DNA of 64,000 nt from Leadbetterella byssophila_A (GCA_040394735.1 JBEBRR010000007.1:18658-82657); one strand, 5' to 3'. Numbered from the stretch's first letter, positions 35,548 to 44,805 are shown. Notes: generated by a model from the letters alone, not told the origin. Numbers and translations: made by a program.

Positions 35548-36993
35548 ATGAGTAAAGATACAGATATACTGGAGGAAATCACCTCCTCGGAATATAAATA
35601 CGGGTTTTATACGGACATTGAAGCCGACGAGGCGCCTCCGGGCCTGAATGAAGACATCATCCGTTTCATTTCATCTAAAAAGAATGAACCGGAATGGATG
35701 CTGGAGTGGCGGCTCAGGGCCTATAACGAGTGGCTGAAGATGACCGAACCGCAATGGGCCAATGTGACCTATGCCAAGCCTGATTTCCAGGCTATTAAAT
35801 ATTATTCGGCCCCCAAGCAGCAGAAAAAGCTGAACAGCCTGGATGAAGTAGATCCGGAGCTGAGAAAAACCTTTGAGAAACTGGGCATTTCACTCAGTGA
35901 GCAGAAGCGTATTTCAGGTGTGGCGGTAGATGCGGTGATCGACTCCGTGTCTGTAGCCACCACCTTCCGCGCCGAGCTGATGGAAAAAGGGATCATTTTC
36001 TGTTCGATCTCCGAAGCCATCCAGGAGCATCCGGAGCTGGTGAAAAAATACCTCGGATCAGTGGTGCCGGTAAAAGATAATTTTTATGCTGCCCTGAATT
36101 CGGCGGTCTTCTCTGACGGCTCCTTCTGCTACATTCCGAAAGGGGTGAGATGCCCCATGGAGCTTTCTACCTATTTCAGGATCAATGCAGCCGGTACAGG
36201 TCAATTTGAGCGTACCCTCATCATTGCCGATGAAAGTTCGTATGTGAGCTACCTGGAAGGATGTACCGCTCCCAGCCGCGATGAAAACCAGCTGCATGCC
36301 GCTGTGGTGGAGATTTTCGCCCACGAAAATGCGGAGGTAAAATATTCTACCGTGCAGAACTGGTATCCGGGAGATAAAGACGGAAAAGGGGGTGTATTTA
36401 ACTTCGTGACCAAAAGAGGCTTATGCTTCGGGAATAATTCCAAAATCTCCTGGACCCAGGTGGAAACCGGCTCTGCAGTGACCTGGAAATATCCCTCGGT
36501 TATTTTGAGGGGCGATCATTCTATCGGCGAATTTTACTCCGTAGCTGTAACCAATAATTTCCAGCAGGCCGATACCGGCACCAAAATGATCCATATCGGT
36601 AAAAATACCCGGAGCCGGATCGTTTCCAAAGGGATTTCAGCGGGAAGAAGCCAGAACTCCTACCGGGGACTGGTGGAGATCTCCAGGCGGGCAGATAATG
36701 CCCGTAACTTCTCGCAATGTGATTCCATGCTGCTGGGCGACCGCTGCGGGGCGCATACTTTCCCGTATATCGAGTGCAATAATCCTACGGCCAATGTGGA
36801 ACATGAGGCCACTACTTCCAAAATCGGGGAAGATCAGCTGTTCTATTGTAATCAGCGCGGTATCGATACCGAAACGGCAGTAGCCCTGATTATCAACGGG
36901 TATGCCAAAGAAGTGCTGAACCAGCTTCCCATGGAGTTTGCTGTAGAAGCCCAGAAGCTGCTGGCGGTGTCACTGGAAGGATCTGTGGGTTAA
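35548..36993 (+). CDS. sufB: Fe-S cluster assembly scaffold protein SufB
   Basis: 481 residues. SufB-specific blocks: ISGVAVDAVIDSVSVATTF, FCSISEAIQEHPELVKKYLGSVVP, FSDGSFCYIPKGVRCPMELSTYFRINA, LEGCTAPSRDENQLHAAVVE, the beta-helix core, and SQCDSMLLGDRCGAHTFPYIECNNP with the conserved Cys residues used for cluster assembly. With SufC and SufD it builds Fe-S clusters using sulfur from SufS. In this window it is followed by a terminator and mtgA rather than sufC, so the suf operon is split here. Confidence 0.97.
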   Translation: MSKDTDILEEITSSEYKYGFYTDIEADEAPPGLNEDIIRFISSKKNEPEWMLEWRLRAYNEWLKMTEPQWANVTYAKPDFQAIKYYSAPKQQKKLNSLDEVDPELRKTFEKLGISLSEQKRISGVAVDAVIDSVSVATTFRAELMEKGIIFCSISEAIQEHPELVKKYLGSVVPVKDNFYAALNSAVFSDGSFCYIPKGVRCPMELSTYFRINAAGTGQFERTLIIADESSYVSYLEGCTAPSRDENQLHAAVVEIFAHENAEVKYSTVQNWYPGDKDGKGGVFNFVTKRGLCFGNNSKISWTQVETGSAVTWKYPSVILRGDHSIGEFYSVAVTNNFQQADTGTKMIHIGKNTRSRIVSKGISAGRSQNSYRGLVEISRRADNARNFSQCDSMLLGDRCGAHTFPYIECNNPTANVEHEATTSKIGEDQLFYCNQRGIDTETAVALIINGYAKEVLNQLPMEFAVEAQKLLAVSLEGSVG

Positions 36994-37012
36994 AAAAGAA
37001 ACAGGTTTTGCT

Positions 37013-37040
37013 AAGGTCTGCTTTTAGTAGACCTTTTTTT
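37013..37040 (+). terminator. Rho-independent terminator behind sufB
   Basis: AAGGTCT (37013-37019) pairs with AGACCTT (37029-37035) around a 9-nt loop, with the T-run continuing to 37040. It lies 20 nt after the sufB stop and shows that sufB ends its own transcript. Confidence 0.75.
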
Positions 37041-37051
37041 ATAGTTATCAT

Positions 37052-37777
37052 ATGGCTTCCAAAAAGAAAACTTCACTCCTGAGCTTAGTAAAGCGATTAT
37101 TCCTGAAAGTAGTTTTCTATTTCTTTGCCTTATCCATAGGCGGGGTGATCCTGTTTAAATTTCTTCCTGTCCCGTTTACCATGACCATGATTGACCGGAA
37201 AGTGAAATCGCTTTTCCGGGGAGAAGATTCTGAAATCCATTACAAATGGCGTTCGTATAACCGCGTTTCCCGCGAGATGCACCTGGCAGCGGTAGCGGCA
37301 GAAGATCAGAATTTTCCCTATCACTGGGGCTTTGACTTCAAGGCGCTTGAAAAAGCCTATGTCAATAACCAGAAGGGCAAAAAAGTGCGGGGAGCCAGCA
37401 CCATCAGCCAGCAGGTGGCTAAAAACGTATTCTTATGGCAGGGGAGGAGCTATATCCGTAAAGCCCTGGAATTTTACTTTACCGGGCTGATTGAGCTGAT
37501 CTGGGGGAAAAGACGGATACTGGAAGTATATGTCAATGTGGCGGAAATGGGGAAGAATACTTTCGGCGCGGAAGCTTCAGCGCAACGGATATTTAAAAAG
37601 CCGGCGAGGGACCTGACCCGTGCGGAAGCAGCCCGGCTTGCGGCGGTGTTGCCCAGCCCCAATAAGTGGTCGGCCGTCAGGCCCGGCCCTTATGTGACAC
37701 GGCGTACGGCCGTTATTCAGAAGTATATGCGGGCATTGGGTGGGGTGAAATATATCTCCGGCCTCCGGAGTTTTTAA
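37052..37777 (+). CDS. mtgA: Monofunctional biosynthetic peptidoglycan transglycosylase MtgA
   Basis: 241 residues, GT51. One N-terminal transmembrane helix (FLKVVFYFFALSIGGVILFKF). Catalytic and lipid-II-binding motifs in order: AAVAAEDQNFPYHWGFD with the catalytic Glu, RGASTISQQVAKNVFLW, KRRILEVYVNVAEMGKNTFGAEASAQ and AARLAAVLPSPNKWS. It polymerises lipid II into glycan strands at the outer face of the cytoplasmic membrane, without a transpeptidase domain. Separated from sufB by a terminator. Confidence 0.95.
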   Translation: MASKKKTSLLSLVKRLFLKVVFYFFALSIGGVILFKFLPVPFTMTMIDRKVKSLFRGEDSEIHYKWRSYNRVSREMHLAAVAAEDQNFPYHWGFDFKALEKAYVNNQKGKKVRGASTISQQVAKNVFLWQGRSYIRKALEFYFTGLIELIWGKRRILEVYVNVAEMGKNTFGAEASAQRIFKKPARDLTRAEAARLAAVLPSPNKWSAVRPGPYVTRRTAVIQKYMRALGGVKYISGLRSF

Positions 37778-37795
37778 CCGTCTGCGGGATAGATA

Positions 37796-40276
37796 GTGAA
37801 GGGTTACGGCTACATAATTTTTCTCTTAGGCTTTCTGTTTTATATAAACGGCTCTGCCCAGGAGCGGCAGATCCGGGTGTCTGTCCGCGACTCTGCCACC
37901 GGTCAGCCTGTAGTGGGAGCGGTGGTCTGGGCCGACAAGGCATTGGGGCATACCGACCGTGAAGGGAATTTCGCTGCCCTGGTCAGCAGGGATGTCAGCA
38001 CATTGCGGGTAACATCAGTAGGTTATGATGTACAGATTTTTGATCTGCAACAGGCGGGAGATACACTCAATGTAATGATGCAGCCCGCTTTTAACCGCCT
38101 TCGGGAAGTAAAGGTAACCCGACGGAAATACAGGAATAAGAATAACCCTGCCGTAGAGCTCATCCGCAAGGTAATAGAGAACAAACCCCTGAACCGGCGG
38201 CCTGTTTATGCGTATTATAAAGAACATGAGAAGGTAAGGATAGGCCTGGTTAACCGGAGAGAAAGACTATTGAAGCACCCGGTGCTGCGCCTGTTTCCTG
38301 CATTGGAACAGAATTTTGATTCGGTGCGGGTGGAAGGCCGTATTTTTCTGCCCCTTTATGTGCAGGAGTTGCTGAATGAATATACAATACCCTCCGGTGC
38401 TGCCGCAGAACCCCGGAAGAAAATGCTGGAAGAGAAGACGGTTTCTCTGGATGAGAATCTTTTTGACCGGGAGGGCATTAAAATGTACATTGCGCATGCC
38501 TATCAGCCTTTTGATATTTATGACAATAACATGATGCTGATCACCAATCAGTTTATCAGCCCCATCTCCGACCTGGCACCGGCATTTTATATGTACGATA
38601 TCACTGATACCGTGACGGTCAGCGGAAACCGGTTTGTCAAACTGCTATTTACCCCTCGTAACTCTACCGATTTCCTGTTCTGGGGCGATATGAGAATAGC
38701 GCTGGACACCTATGCCGTTACGGAAATCAACCTGCGTACCGGGAAGGGGATCAACCTGAACTGGGTACGGAACCTGGAAATCACCCAGCGCTTTAAACGC
38801 AATCCCGAAGGACGGTATAATCTTTCGGTCAGCAATGTGGCCATGGAGTTTTCGGTACTGCCGAAAAGCAGGGAATCGGTTCTGACCGAAAGGCTGGTGA
38901 ATTATTATGATCACCGGCAACAGGCCCCGCCGGAACCGGGAAAACGTGTGGAGCCGGTCAGAAAGGGCCTCTCAGAGGAAATCGGTGAGCCTTCGGAATA
39001 CGACGATAAAATTTACCGCATGCTGGACAGCCTTAAGGAAACCCGGCGCTTCAGGACCGTATCCAGCCTCATCGGGCTTGCAGCTTACGGTTATTTCAAT
39101 GCAGGCAGGTATATCGAGTTGGGGCCGGCCTCTACTTTTGTGGGACATAACCAGCTGGAAGGCCTCCGCCTCCGGTTTGGGGGAAGAACCATGCTCGCCT
39201 TCAGCAACCGGGTCTTCCTGGAAGGATTCGGCGCTTATGGTTTCGAAGACCGGCGCTGGAAATATAATGCGGCCGTCACCTATTCCTTTACGGGTAAAAA
39301 CAAATACGTTTTCCCCATGAAAAATATTACGGCGGCTTACCGTAATGATATTGAGATTCCCGGAAATAACCTTCGCTATACGGCAGATCACAGTTTCCTG
39401 CTCAGTATACCCCGGGGAGAGATCGGGAAGTGGATATATTATAAGCGGTTCAAATTATGGTATGTTCAGGAATTTGAAACCCGGCTTTCCTACCGGATAG
39501 GTGTTGAACATACGGTTCAGAACCCTGCAGGCACCCTGACCTACCGGAAAGAAGGTGCAGAAATACGGAACTTCACTACGTCTGAGATCAAAGGAGAGCT
39601 TCGTTACGCCCCTCATGAACGGTTTTATCAGGGGAAGACCAGCCGGTCGAGCCTGACCACTCAATTCCCCGTCTTTACATTGCGGGGCACCTGGGGAATC
39701 AACGGGCTTTACGGCAGTGCCTATAACTACAGAAAACTGAGCCTGAATATCGACAAGCGCTTCCTGTTATCGCCTGTAGGGTATACGGAAACCACCTTTG
39801 AGGCCGGCGCTACATTTGGAAAGAGCCTGCCGTTTCCTTTACTTGACATCATGCGGGCTAACCAGACCTACACCTTTCAGCAGACCTCCTACAATATGAT
39901 GAACTTTATGGAGTTTGTAGCCGACCGTTTTGTGGCTGCCCGTCTGGAACATAACTTTAACGGGGCTATTCTGAATAAAATACCCCTGCTTTCCCGGCTG
40001 AAGCTCCGCGAATATGCCTCTTTCAAGATTCTTTACGGCGGTCTCAGCGCTCAGAACCGGCCAGGTCCGGGAAACCCGGTGTTTGCCTTCCCTGCCGATG
40101 CCGATGGAAACACCACTATGTTTACCCTTAACGAAAAGCCCTATATGGAAGGAAGCCTGGGTATCGGCAATATTCTGAAGCTTTTCCGGGTAGATATAGT
40201 GAAACGCTTTACCTATCTCGATCACCCGGGCGTGACCGGTGTAGGCATCCGGGTACGGGCCGACATGGATTTTTAG
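37796..40276 (+). CDS. DUF5686 outer-membrane protein with an N-terminal carboxypeptidase-regulatory-like domain
   Basis: 826 residues from a GTG start. Signal peptide MKGYGYIIFLLGFLFYINGSAQ, then a CarboxypepD_reg-like beta-sandwich (IRVSVRDSATGQPVVGAVVWADKALGHTDREGNF, about residues 25-100). The DUF5686 body follows and ends in a predicted beta-barrel (many alternating aromatic strands, final IRVRADMDF). The family is common in Bacteroidota outer membranes and of unknown function. It is 18 nt downstream of mtgA and may share its transcript. Confidence 0.85.
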   Translation: MKGYGYIIFLLGFLFYINGSAQERQIRVSVRDSATGQPVVGAVVWADKALGHTDREGNFAALVSRDVSTLRVTSVGYDVQIFDLQQAGDTLNVMMQPAFNRLREVKVTRRKYRNKNNPAVELIRKVIENKPLNRRPVYAYYKEHEKVRIGLVNRRERLLKHPVLRLFPALEQNFDSVRVEGRIFLPLYVQELLNEYTIPSGAAAEPRKKMLEEKTVSLDENLFDREGIKMYIAHAYQPFDIYDNNMMLITNQFISPISDLAPAFYMYDITDTVTVSGNRFVKLLFTPRNSTDFLFWGDMRIALDTYAVTEINLRTGKGINLNWVRNLEITQRFKRNPEGRYNLSVSNVAMEFSVLPKSRESVLTERLVNYYDHRQQAPPEPGKRVEPVRKGLSEEIGEPSEYDDKIYRMLDSLKETRRFRTVSSLIGLAAYGYFNAGRYIELGPASTFVGHNQLEGLRLRFGGRTMLAFSNRVFLEGFGAYGFEDRRWKYNAAVTYSFTGKNKYVFPMKNITAAYRNDIEIPGNNLRYTADHSFLLSIPRGEIGKWIYYKRFKLWYVQEFETRLSYRIGVEHTVQNPAGTLTYRKEGAEIRNFTTSEIKGELRYAPHERFYQGKTSRSSLTTQFPVFTLRGTWGINGLYGSAYNYRKLSLNIDKRFLLSPVGYTETTFEAGATFGKSLPFPLLDIMRANQTYTFQQTSYNMMNFMEFVADRFVAARLEHNFNGAILNKIPLLSRLKLREYASFKILYGGLSAQNRPGPGNPVFAFPADADGNTTMFTLNEKPYMEGSLGIGNILKLFRVDIVKRFTYLDHPGVTGVGIRVRADMDF

Positions 40277-40390
40277 GGCTTGTACTTTTTCAGGTCTCGC
40301 AGATTTAACACATACGGGAATAAAATGTATGTAAATTAGCGCGATTCCAACCACCCGGGTTCGGAATAATACTTCATGTTGCTGTGCTAT

Positions 40391-40460
40391 GAAACTCCTG
40401 GCGGGGTTTCAGGGACATTGGCTGAGGGCTTTCCCTACCGGTATATAATTCCTGACGGGA
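40391..40460. repeat. REP-like hairpins in the gap behind the DUF5686 gene
   Basis: GAAACTCC-TGGC-GGGGTTTC (40391-40410) is an 8-bp hairpin with one wobble. ATTCCTGACGGGA at 40448-40460 repeats the CCTGACGGG core. They match the cluster at 16301-16369. The 250-bp gap between convergent genes (40277-40526) holds nothing else recognisable. Confidence 0.55.
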
Positions 40461-40526
40461 CAATAGAATTTCAAAATTCCGGCTTACATGATCCATGAGA
40501 AAAGTAATGGGATCCATGAGAATATA

Positions 40527-41732
40527 TTACTTCCGGTCAATGGCCATCATCTTCGGAATAAAGAAAGAAATTACACCCAGCAGAGCTATTGCCCCGCCCA
40601 GCAGCACAAACGTCTGGTTAATACCCAGGTGGTCGGCAAATATTCCTATTCCCAGCAAACCGATCAGCGAAGGAAACAGCGAAATACTTCCGAACATGGC
40701 AAACACCCGTCCCAGCACTTCAGGTTCTATCTTTTCCTGGATGATGGTATTGAAGCTGGCATAATAAATGGAAGAAGCCATGCCTCCGATACCTGTCAGA
40801 ACCACAAAAAGAACAAATTGGGAAGAGGGCAGCAGTCCCGAAAACGCCAGGGCTAATCCCAGGCCGAGATAGGTGAAGTTCACCAGGGCCACCTTATTCA
40901 TTCTGGTATTGGAAATCCCCAGAACACTTCCTCCCAGCAGCATGCCCACTCCCCAGATCACTTCAATCACGCTTACCTCAAATTTCCCGCCTTCAAAATG
41001 ACGGAGGGTCATTAGGGGAAAAAGAATGGCAATAGGCATGATAAAGAGCGTAACCAGGATGGAAAACAGGAAGAGCAGCCCCATGCCTGATTTGGAAACC
41101 ACCGCTTTTACACCCTCTTTTACCTGGAAGAACACACTTTCGGTTCCTTCTGAGGTTTTTTCCGGATCTGGAATGTGAATAAACAGCAGGGATGAAACGG
41201 CTACCAAAGCTCCGAAAACATCAAATAACAGCACATGTTCTATGTCGAGATATGTGATCGCCAATGCACCCAGGGCCGGTCCGCCGATGGTAGAAACAGA
41301 CTGGATGGTCTGGTTAATGCCGGAAACCCGCAGCAGCTGGTCTTCGGGAGCCAGCAATGGAATAGACGCCTGCATGGCCGGCATATGAAAGGCCGATCCG
41401 GCTGACCGCAATGCCAGCAATAAATAGATAAGTCCCAGCTGGGGTTCTCCGAAATAGAAAAGCGATGAAATAACCAGGGTACATAGCGCAATGAACCCGT
41501 CAGCCAGCATCATGGTACGCTTGCGGTTCCACTGGTCTACAAATACACCCGAAAAAAGCCCCAATATGGCCTGGGGCATGAACCCGGCAATGGCCGAATT
41601 AGCCAGAACCACCGCCGAATCGTATTCGATGCTGAGCCACAGCATGATGGCGAAATTGACAAGGCTGCTGGTAATGATTGATATAAACTGGCCTGTCCAT
41701 AATATGGCAAAGGCACGCTTCCAATTTTGCAT
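40527..41732 (-). CDS. MFS exporter, MefA/MdfA-like drug efflux family
   Basis: 401 residues with twelve hydrophobic helices. Starts QNWKRAFAILWTGQFISIITSSLVNFAIMLWLSIEY. The inter-helix motif VFVDQWNRKRTMMLADG is the MFS motif A equivalent, and LRSAGSAFHMPAMQASIPLLAP is typical of the macrolide-efflux (Mef-like) branch. Substrate unknown. The leader has a -7 box at 41883-41890, a CATCAAA palindrome at the predicted start site and a second hairpin, suggesting regulation. Confidence 0.88.
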   Translation of the reverse strand: MQNWKRAFAILWTGQFISIITSSLVNFAIMLWLSIEYDSAVVLANSAIAGFMPQAILGLFSGVFVDQWNRKRTMMLADGFIALCTLVISSLFYFGEPQLGLIYLLLALRSAGSAFHMPAMQASIPLLAPEDQLLRVSGINQTIQSVSTIGGPALGALAITYLDIEHVLLFDVFGALVAVSSLLFIHIPDPEKTSEGTESVFFQVKEGVKAVVSKSGMGLLFLFSILVTLFIMPIAILFPLMTLRHFEGGKFEVSVIEVIWGVGMLLGGSVLGISNTRMNKVALVNFTYLGLGLALAFSGLLPSSQFVLFVVLTGIGGMASSIYYASFNTIIQEKIEPEVLGRVFAMFGSISLFPSLIGLLGIGIFADHLGINQTFVLLGGAIALLGVISFFIPKMMAIDRK

Positions 41733-41787
41733 GAAAAGTAGGTTTTATTCCACGATATGATCGGGAAGGTGAATAAAAATAGGGAGT

Positions 41788-41804
41788 TTCACGGAGTACG
41801 TGAA
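41788..41804. promoter_or_regulatory. Hairpin in the leader of the MFS exporter
   Basis: TTCACG-GAGTA-CGTGAA, a 6-bp perfect stem in the transcribed leader about 60 nt before the exporter ATG. Confidence 0.4.
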
Positions 41805-41859
41805 GGGTGGAAGGGAGTTAAACCCTGTCTCTGTAAGCGGGGAACCGGAATTGTATTTT

Positions 41860-41879
41860 CATCAAACGGACTTTTGATG
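41860..41879. promoter_or_regulatory. Candidate operator palindrome of the MFS exporter
   Basis: CATCAAA (41860-41866) and TTTGATG (41873-41879) form a perfect 7-bp inverted repeat with a 6-bp spacer. It sits exactly where transcription from the minus-strand -7 box at 41883-41890 should begin, the usual place for a repressor site. Confidence 0.45.
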
Positions 41880-41882
41880 GTG

Positions 41883-41890
41883 CAAAGGTA
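41883..41890 (-). promoter_or_regulatory. -7 box TACCTTTG of the MFS exporter
   Basis: An exact TAnnTTTG match on the minus strand; leader of about 145 nt. The -33 element is not convincing. Confidence 0.4.
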
Positions 41891-41935
41891 AGAAAAAATA
41901 AGTCAATATTACGAAGTGCTTCCCCATCGTTTTTT

Positions 41936-41943
41936 TACATTTG
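41936..41943 (+). promoter_or_regulatory. -7 box TACATTTG of the pentapeptide-repeat gene
   Basis: An exact TAnnTTTG match 22 nt before the ATG at 41966; no good -33 element. Confidence 0.4.
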
Positions 41944-41965
41944 CCGCCACAAGAAAGAAATAACT

Positions 41966-42526
41966 ATGTATTTTGAATCTCAGGTTTTTGAGGGAAGCAC
42001 CGGTTTGCAGCGGGGAGAGTATGAGAACTGCACATTCATCAACTGTGATCTGTCGGAAAGCAATTTCAACGGATTTAAATTTATTGACTGCAGTTTTGAA
42101 GGATGTAATCTCAGTATGGTAAAGCCTACCCAGGCTGCTTTCCAGGAGGTAACATTTAAAGATTCAAAGATGCTGGGAATCCGTTTTGATACGGCCAGCG
42201 GCTTCGGACTTTCTTTTTCCTTTGAGAACTGCCGGCTGGACCATTCTTCTTTTTTCCGCCTGAAGCTCCGCAAAATCCGGTTCAGAAACTGCGATATGGA
42301 AGGGGTGGATTTCGGCGAAGCAGACCTCACGGAAGCTCTTTTTGAGAATACGAATCTCGTGCAGGCTATTTTTGACAACAGCATCCTGGAAAAAGCTGAC
42401 CTGCGGACGGCCTCGGGGTTTTCAATAGACCCGGAACGGAATAAGCTGAAAAAAGCCCGTTTTTCACAAACAAACATAGCAGGCCTGCTCGATAAGTACC
42501 AGATACAGGTGGATAAGAGCTTATAA
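41966..42526 (+). CDS. Pentapeptide-repeat protein
   Basis: 186 residues built of A(D/N)LXX-like pentapeptides with central Phe or Leu: CTFINCDLSESNFNGFKFID, CSFEGCNLSMV, SFENCRLDHSSFFRLKL, CDMEGVDFGEADLTEALFENT. This predicts a right-handed quadrilateral beta-helix. The size and the two-lobed pattern are like Qnr/MfpA proteins that protect DNA gyrase, but many such proteins have no known role. Cytoplasmic, with no signal. Divergent from the MFS exporter across a shared promoter region. Confidence 0.85.
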   Translation: MYFESQVFEGSTGLQRGEYENCTFINCDLSESNFNGFKFIDCSFEGCNLSMVKPTQAAFQEVTFKDSKMLGIRFDTASGFGLSFSFENCRLDHSSFFRLKLRKIRFRNCDMEGVDFGEADLTEALFENTNLVQAIFDNSILEKADLRTASGFSIDPERNKLKKARFSQTNIAGLLDKYQIQVDKSL

Positions 42527-42602
42527 GCCGGTTACGGAGAACTCATTTGAAGCGGGATGTCACTATTGCACAAAATTTTTCTGATTCTACCGAAAGAACT
42601 CT

Positions 42603-42610
42603 TAAATTTG
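42603..42610 (+). promoter_or_regulatory. -7 box TAAATTTG of glyA
   Basis: An exact TAnnTTTG match. It lies inside an open frame extending from 42547, which argues that glyA starts at the ATG at 42640, about 23 nt after the predicted transcript start. Confidence 0.45.
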
Positions 42611-42639
42611 TCGCGGATTTAACAAACCTCCTTGAATTT

Positions 42640-43917
42640 ATGAACAATTACGCAGACAGCCGTATTTTTGACCTGATCCGGAAAGAACATGAAAGACAGC
42701 TTCACGGCATTGAGCTGATCGCTTCCGAAAACTTTGTTTCCGAGCAGGTGATGGCCGCAGCCGGCAGTGTGTTGACCAATAAATATGCCGAAGGGCTGCC
42801 CGGGAAACGGTATTACGGTGGCTGCGAAGTAGTGGATGAAGTAGAGCAGCTGGCCATTGACCGGCTGAAGGAGTTATTTAACCTGACCTGGGCGAACGTG
42901 CAGCCGCACTCCGGCGCACAGGCCAATACGGCGGTTTTCCTGGCCTGCCTGAAGCCGGGCGATAAGATCCTGGGCTTTAACCTGTCGCATGGTGGTCACC
43001 TGACCCACGGTTCACCGGTAAATATTTCAGGAAAATATTTTCAGCCCTGCTTTTACGGAGTGGAGGAGGCTACGGGCCTCATTGACTGGGACAAAGTAGA
43101 GCAGACAGCCCTGGCAGAAAAGCCCAGGCTGATCATCTGCGGAGCTTCGGCGTACTCCCGCGACTGGGACTATGCGCGTCTCCGGAATATTGCCGATCAG
43201 GTGGGTGCTATTCTTCTGGCCGATATCAGCCACCCGGCCGGTCTGATCGCGAAAGGCCTGCTGGCTGATCCGTTTGACCACTGTCATATTGTGACCACCA
43301 CTACCCACAAAACCCTGCGGGGTACCCGCGGTGGAGTGATCATGATGCGGAATGACTTTGAAAATCCGTTTGGCATCACTACAGCCAAAGGAAAGGTTAG
43401 AACCGTGTCTTCGCTGCTGGACTCTGCGGTATTCCCCGGTATCCAGGGCGGTCCGCTGGAGCACATTATTGCTGCCAAGGCGGTAGCGTTTGGCGAAGCC
43501 CTGAGCGACAGCTACGGTACCTATGTGCAGCAGGTGCAGAAAAATGCCAAAGTAATGGCCGATGCGTTTGTGGAGAAAGGCTACAAAGTGATCAGCGGCG
43601 GTACCGATAACCACCTGGCGCTGATCGATCTGCGCCCGAAAGGCCTGAACGGTAAGCTGGCGGAAAATGCACTGATCAAAGCCGATATTACAGTGAACAA
43701 GAATATGGTGCCGTTTGATGACGCACCGGCCATGACCACCTCTGGTATCCGGGTAGGGGCAGCGGCCATGACCACCCGCGGACTGGACGAAAAAGATTTT
43801 GTGCGGGTAGTGGAGCTGATTGACCGGGTACTCATGAACCATGATAATGAGAAAGTGCTGAACACTACCAAAGCGGAAGTGAATGAGTGGATGAAGTGGT
43901 TCCCTCTGTTTAAGTAA
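42640..43917 (+). CDS. glyA: Serine hydroxymethyltransferase GlyA
   Basis: 425 residues from the ATG at 42640 (NNYADSRIFDLIRKEHERQ), where homologues start; the frame upstream to 42547 is leader. PLP-dependent fold type I: ELIASENFVSEQVM, YAEGLPGKRYYGGCEVVDEVE, NVQPHSGAQANTAVF, LADISHPAGLIAKGL and TTTTHKTLRGTRGG with the PLP Lys224. It interconverts serine and glycine, feeding one-carbon units to tetrahydrofolate. tatC begins 6 nt after its stop, so they may be co-transcribed. Confidence 0.97.
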   Translation: MNNYADSRIFDLIRKEHERQLHGIELIASENFVSEQVMAAAGSVLTNKYAEGLPGKRYYGGCEVVDEVEQLAIDRLKELFNLTWANVQPHSGAQANTAVFLACLKPGDKILGFNLSHGGHLTHGSPVNISGKYFQPCFYGVEEATGLIDWDKVEQTALAEKPRLIICGASAYSRDWDYARLRNIADQVGAILLADISHPAGLIAKGLLADPFDHCHIVTTTTHKTLRGTRGGVIMMRNDFENPFGITTAKGKVRTVSSLLDSAVFPGIQGGPLEHIIAAKAVAFGEALSDSYGTYVQQVQKNAKVMADAFVEKGYKVISGGTDNHLALIDLRPKGLNGKLAENALIKADITVNKNMVPFDDAPAMTTSGIRVGAAAMTTRGLDEKDFVRVVELIDRVLMNHDNEKVLNTTKAEVNEWMKWFPLFK

Positions 43918-43923
43918 TTACTA

Positions 43924-44805
43924 ATGAAGGCCTTCAGGGCCTTGACAATTATGCCTTTAGACCAAGCCCACGTGGAAGATCAATTTGACGGAGAAAAGGA
44001 AATGACCTTTCTGGAACACCTGGAAGAGCTCCGGTGGCACCTCATCCGTTCGATAGCAGCTATATTTATCTTTATGGTGGTGGCCTGGTTTATCAAGGAA
44101 TGGGTATACGGTACCATCATCATGGGGCCGTCAAAGATAGATTTTTGGACCTACCGTAAAATGTGTGATATCGGGCAATTACTGCATATTGACAGCCTCT
44201 GCCTGAAGGAGCTGAAGTTTGATGTGCAGAACCGGGAGATCTCCGGCCAGTTTATGCTTGCCATTACTTCTTCGGCCATCATTGGTCTGCTGATTGCATT
44301 TCCCTATGTGATATGGGAGATATGGTCATTTATCAAACCCGGTTTGCGTGCCGCGGAAAGAAGGGCTGCCCGGGGGGCCGTCTTCATTATCTCCCTGCTG
44401 TTTTTCTCTGGCGTTCTCTTCGGTTATTATATTGTAACGCCTTTCGCGGTTCACTTTATGGTGAACTTTCAGCTGGATCCGTCTATCGTTAACCAGTACG
44501 ATATCAAGAATTATCTTTCTATCCTCACTACACTCACCCTGGCCTGCGGGCTCATGTTCCAGTTGCCGGTGGTGATCATGGTGCTGACCAAGATCGGTAT
44601 CGTAACGCCTGATTTTTTAAAGGAATACCGGAGACACGCTTTTGTGGTCATCCTGATCGTAGCAGCAGTGATTACGCCTTCGCCGGATGTGATCAGTCAA
44701 ATTTTAGTGGCTATTCCTCTTTATTTCCTGTTTGAAGTTAGTATCTTGGTATCCAATAGGATTTACAGGTCCAACCTCAAACAGCTTGAAGATGAACACA
44801 TTTAA
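43924..44805 (+). CDS. tatC: Sec-independent protein translocase TatC
   Basis: 293 residues; an in-frame ATG at 43951 is an alternative start. Six transmembrane helices. Signature N-terminal segment EKEMTFLEHLEELRWHLIRS, then PYVIWEIWSFIKPGLRAAERRAAR with the conserved FxxPGL-type loop, and ITPSPDVISQILVAIPLYFLFE. TatC is the signal-peptide receptor of the twin-arginine pathway. At least two encoded proteins in this window carry Tat-like signals (2474-3877 and 4007-4879). No tatA is in the window. The AI-2E transporter gene overlaps it by 14 nt. Confidence 0.95.
   Translation: MKAFRALTIMPLDQAHVEDQFDGEKEMTFLEHLEELRWHLIRSIAAIFIFMVVAWFIKEWVYGTIIMGPSKIDFWTYRKMCDIGQLLHIDSLCLKELKFDVQNREISGQFMLAITSSAIIGLLIAFPYVIWEIWSFIKPGLRAAERRAARGAVFIISLLFFSGVLFGYYIVTPFAVHFMVNFQLDPSIVNQYDIKNYLSILTTLTLACGLMFQLPVVIMVLTKIGIVTPDFLKEYRRHAFVVILIVAAVITPSPDVISQILVAIPLYFLFEVSILVSNRIYRSNLKQLEDEHI

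Noticed and set aside
41757..41891. 44-codon plus-strand ORF in the gap between the MFS exporter and the pentapeptide gene
   Set aside because: It runs through the exporter's hairpins and -7 box, has no recognisable similarity and no promoter of its own; more likely chance.
43027..43842. 271-codon minus-strand ORF opposite glyA
   Set aside because: Antisense shadow; glyA is conserved throughout this stretch.
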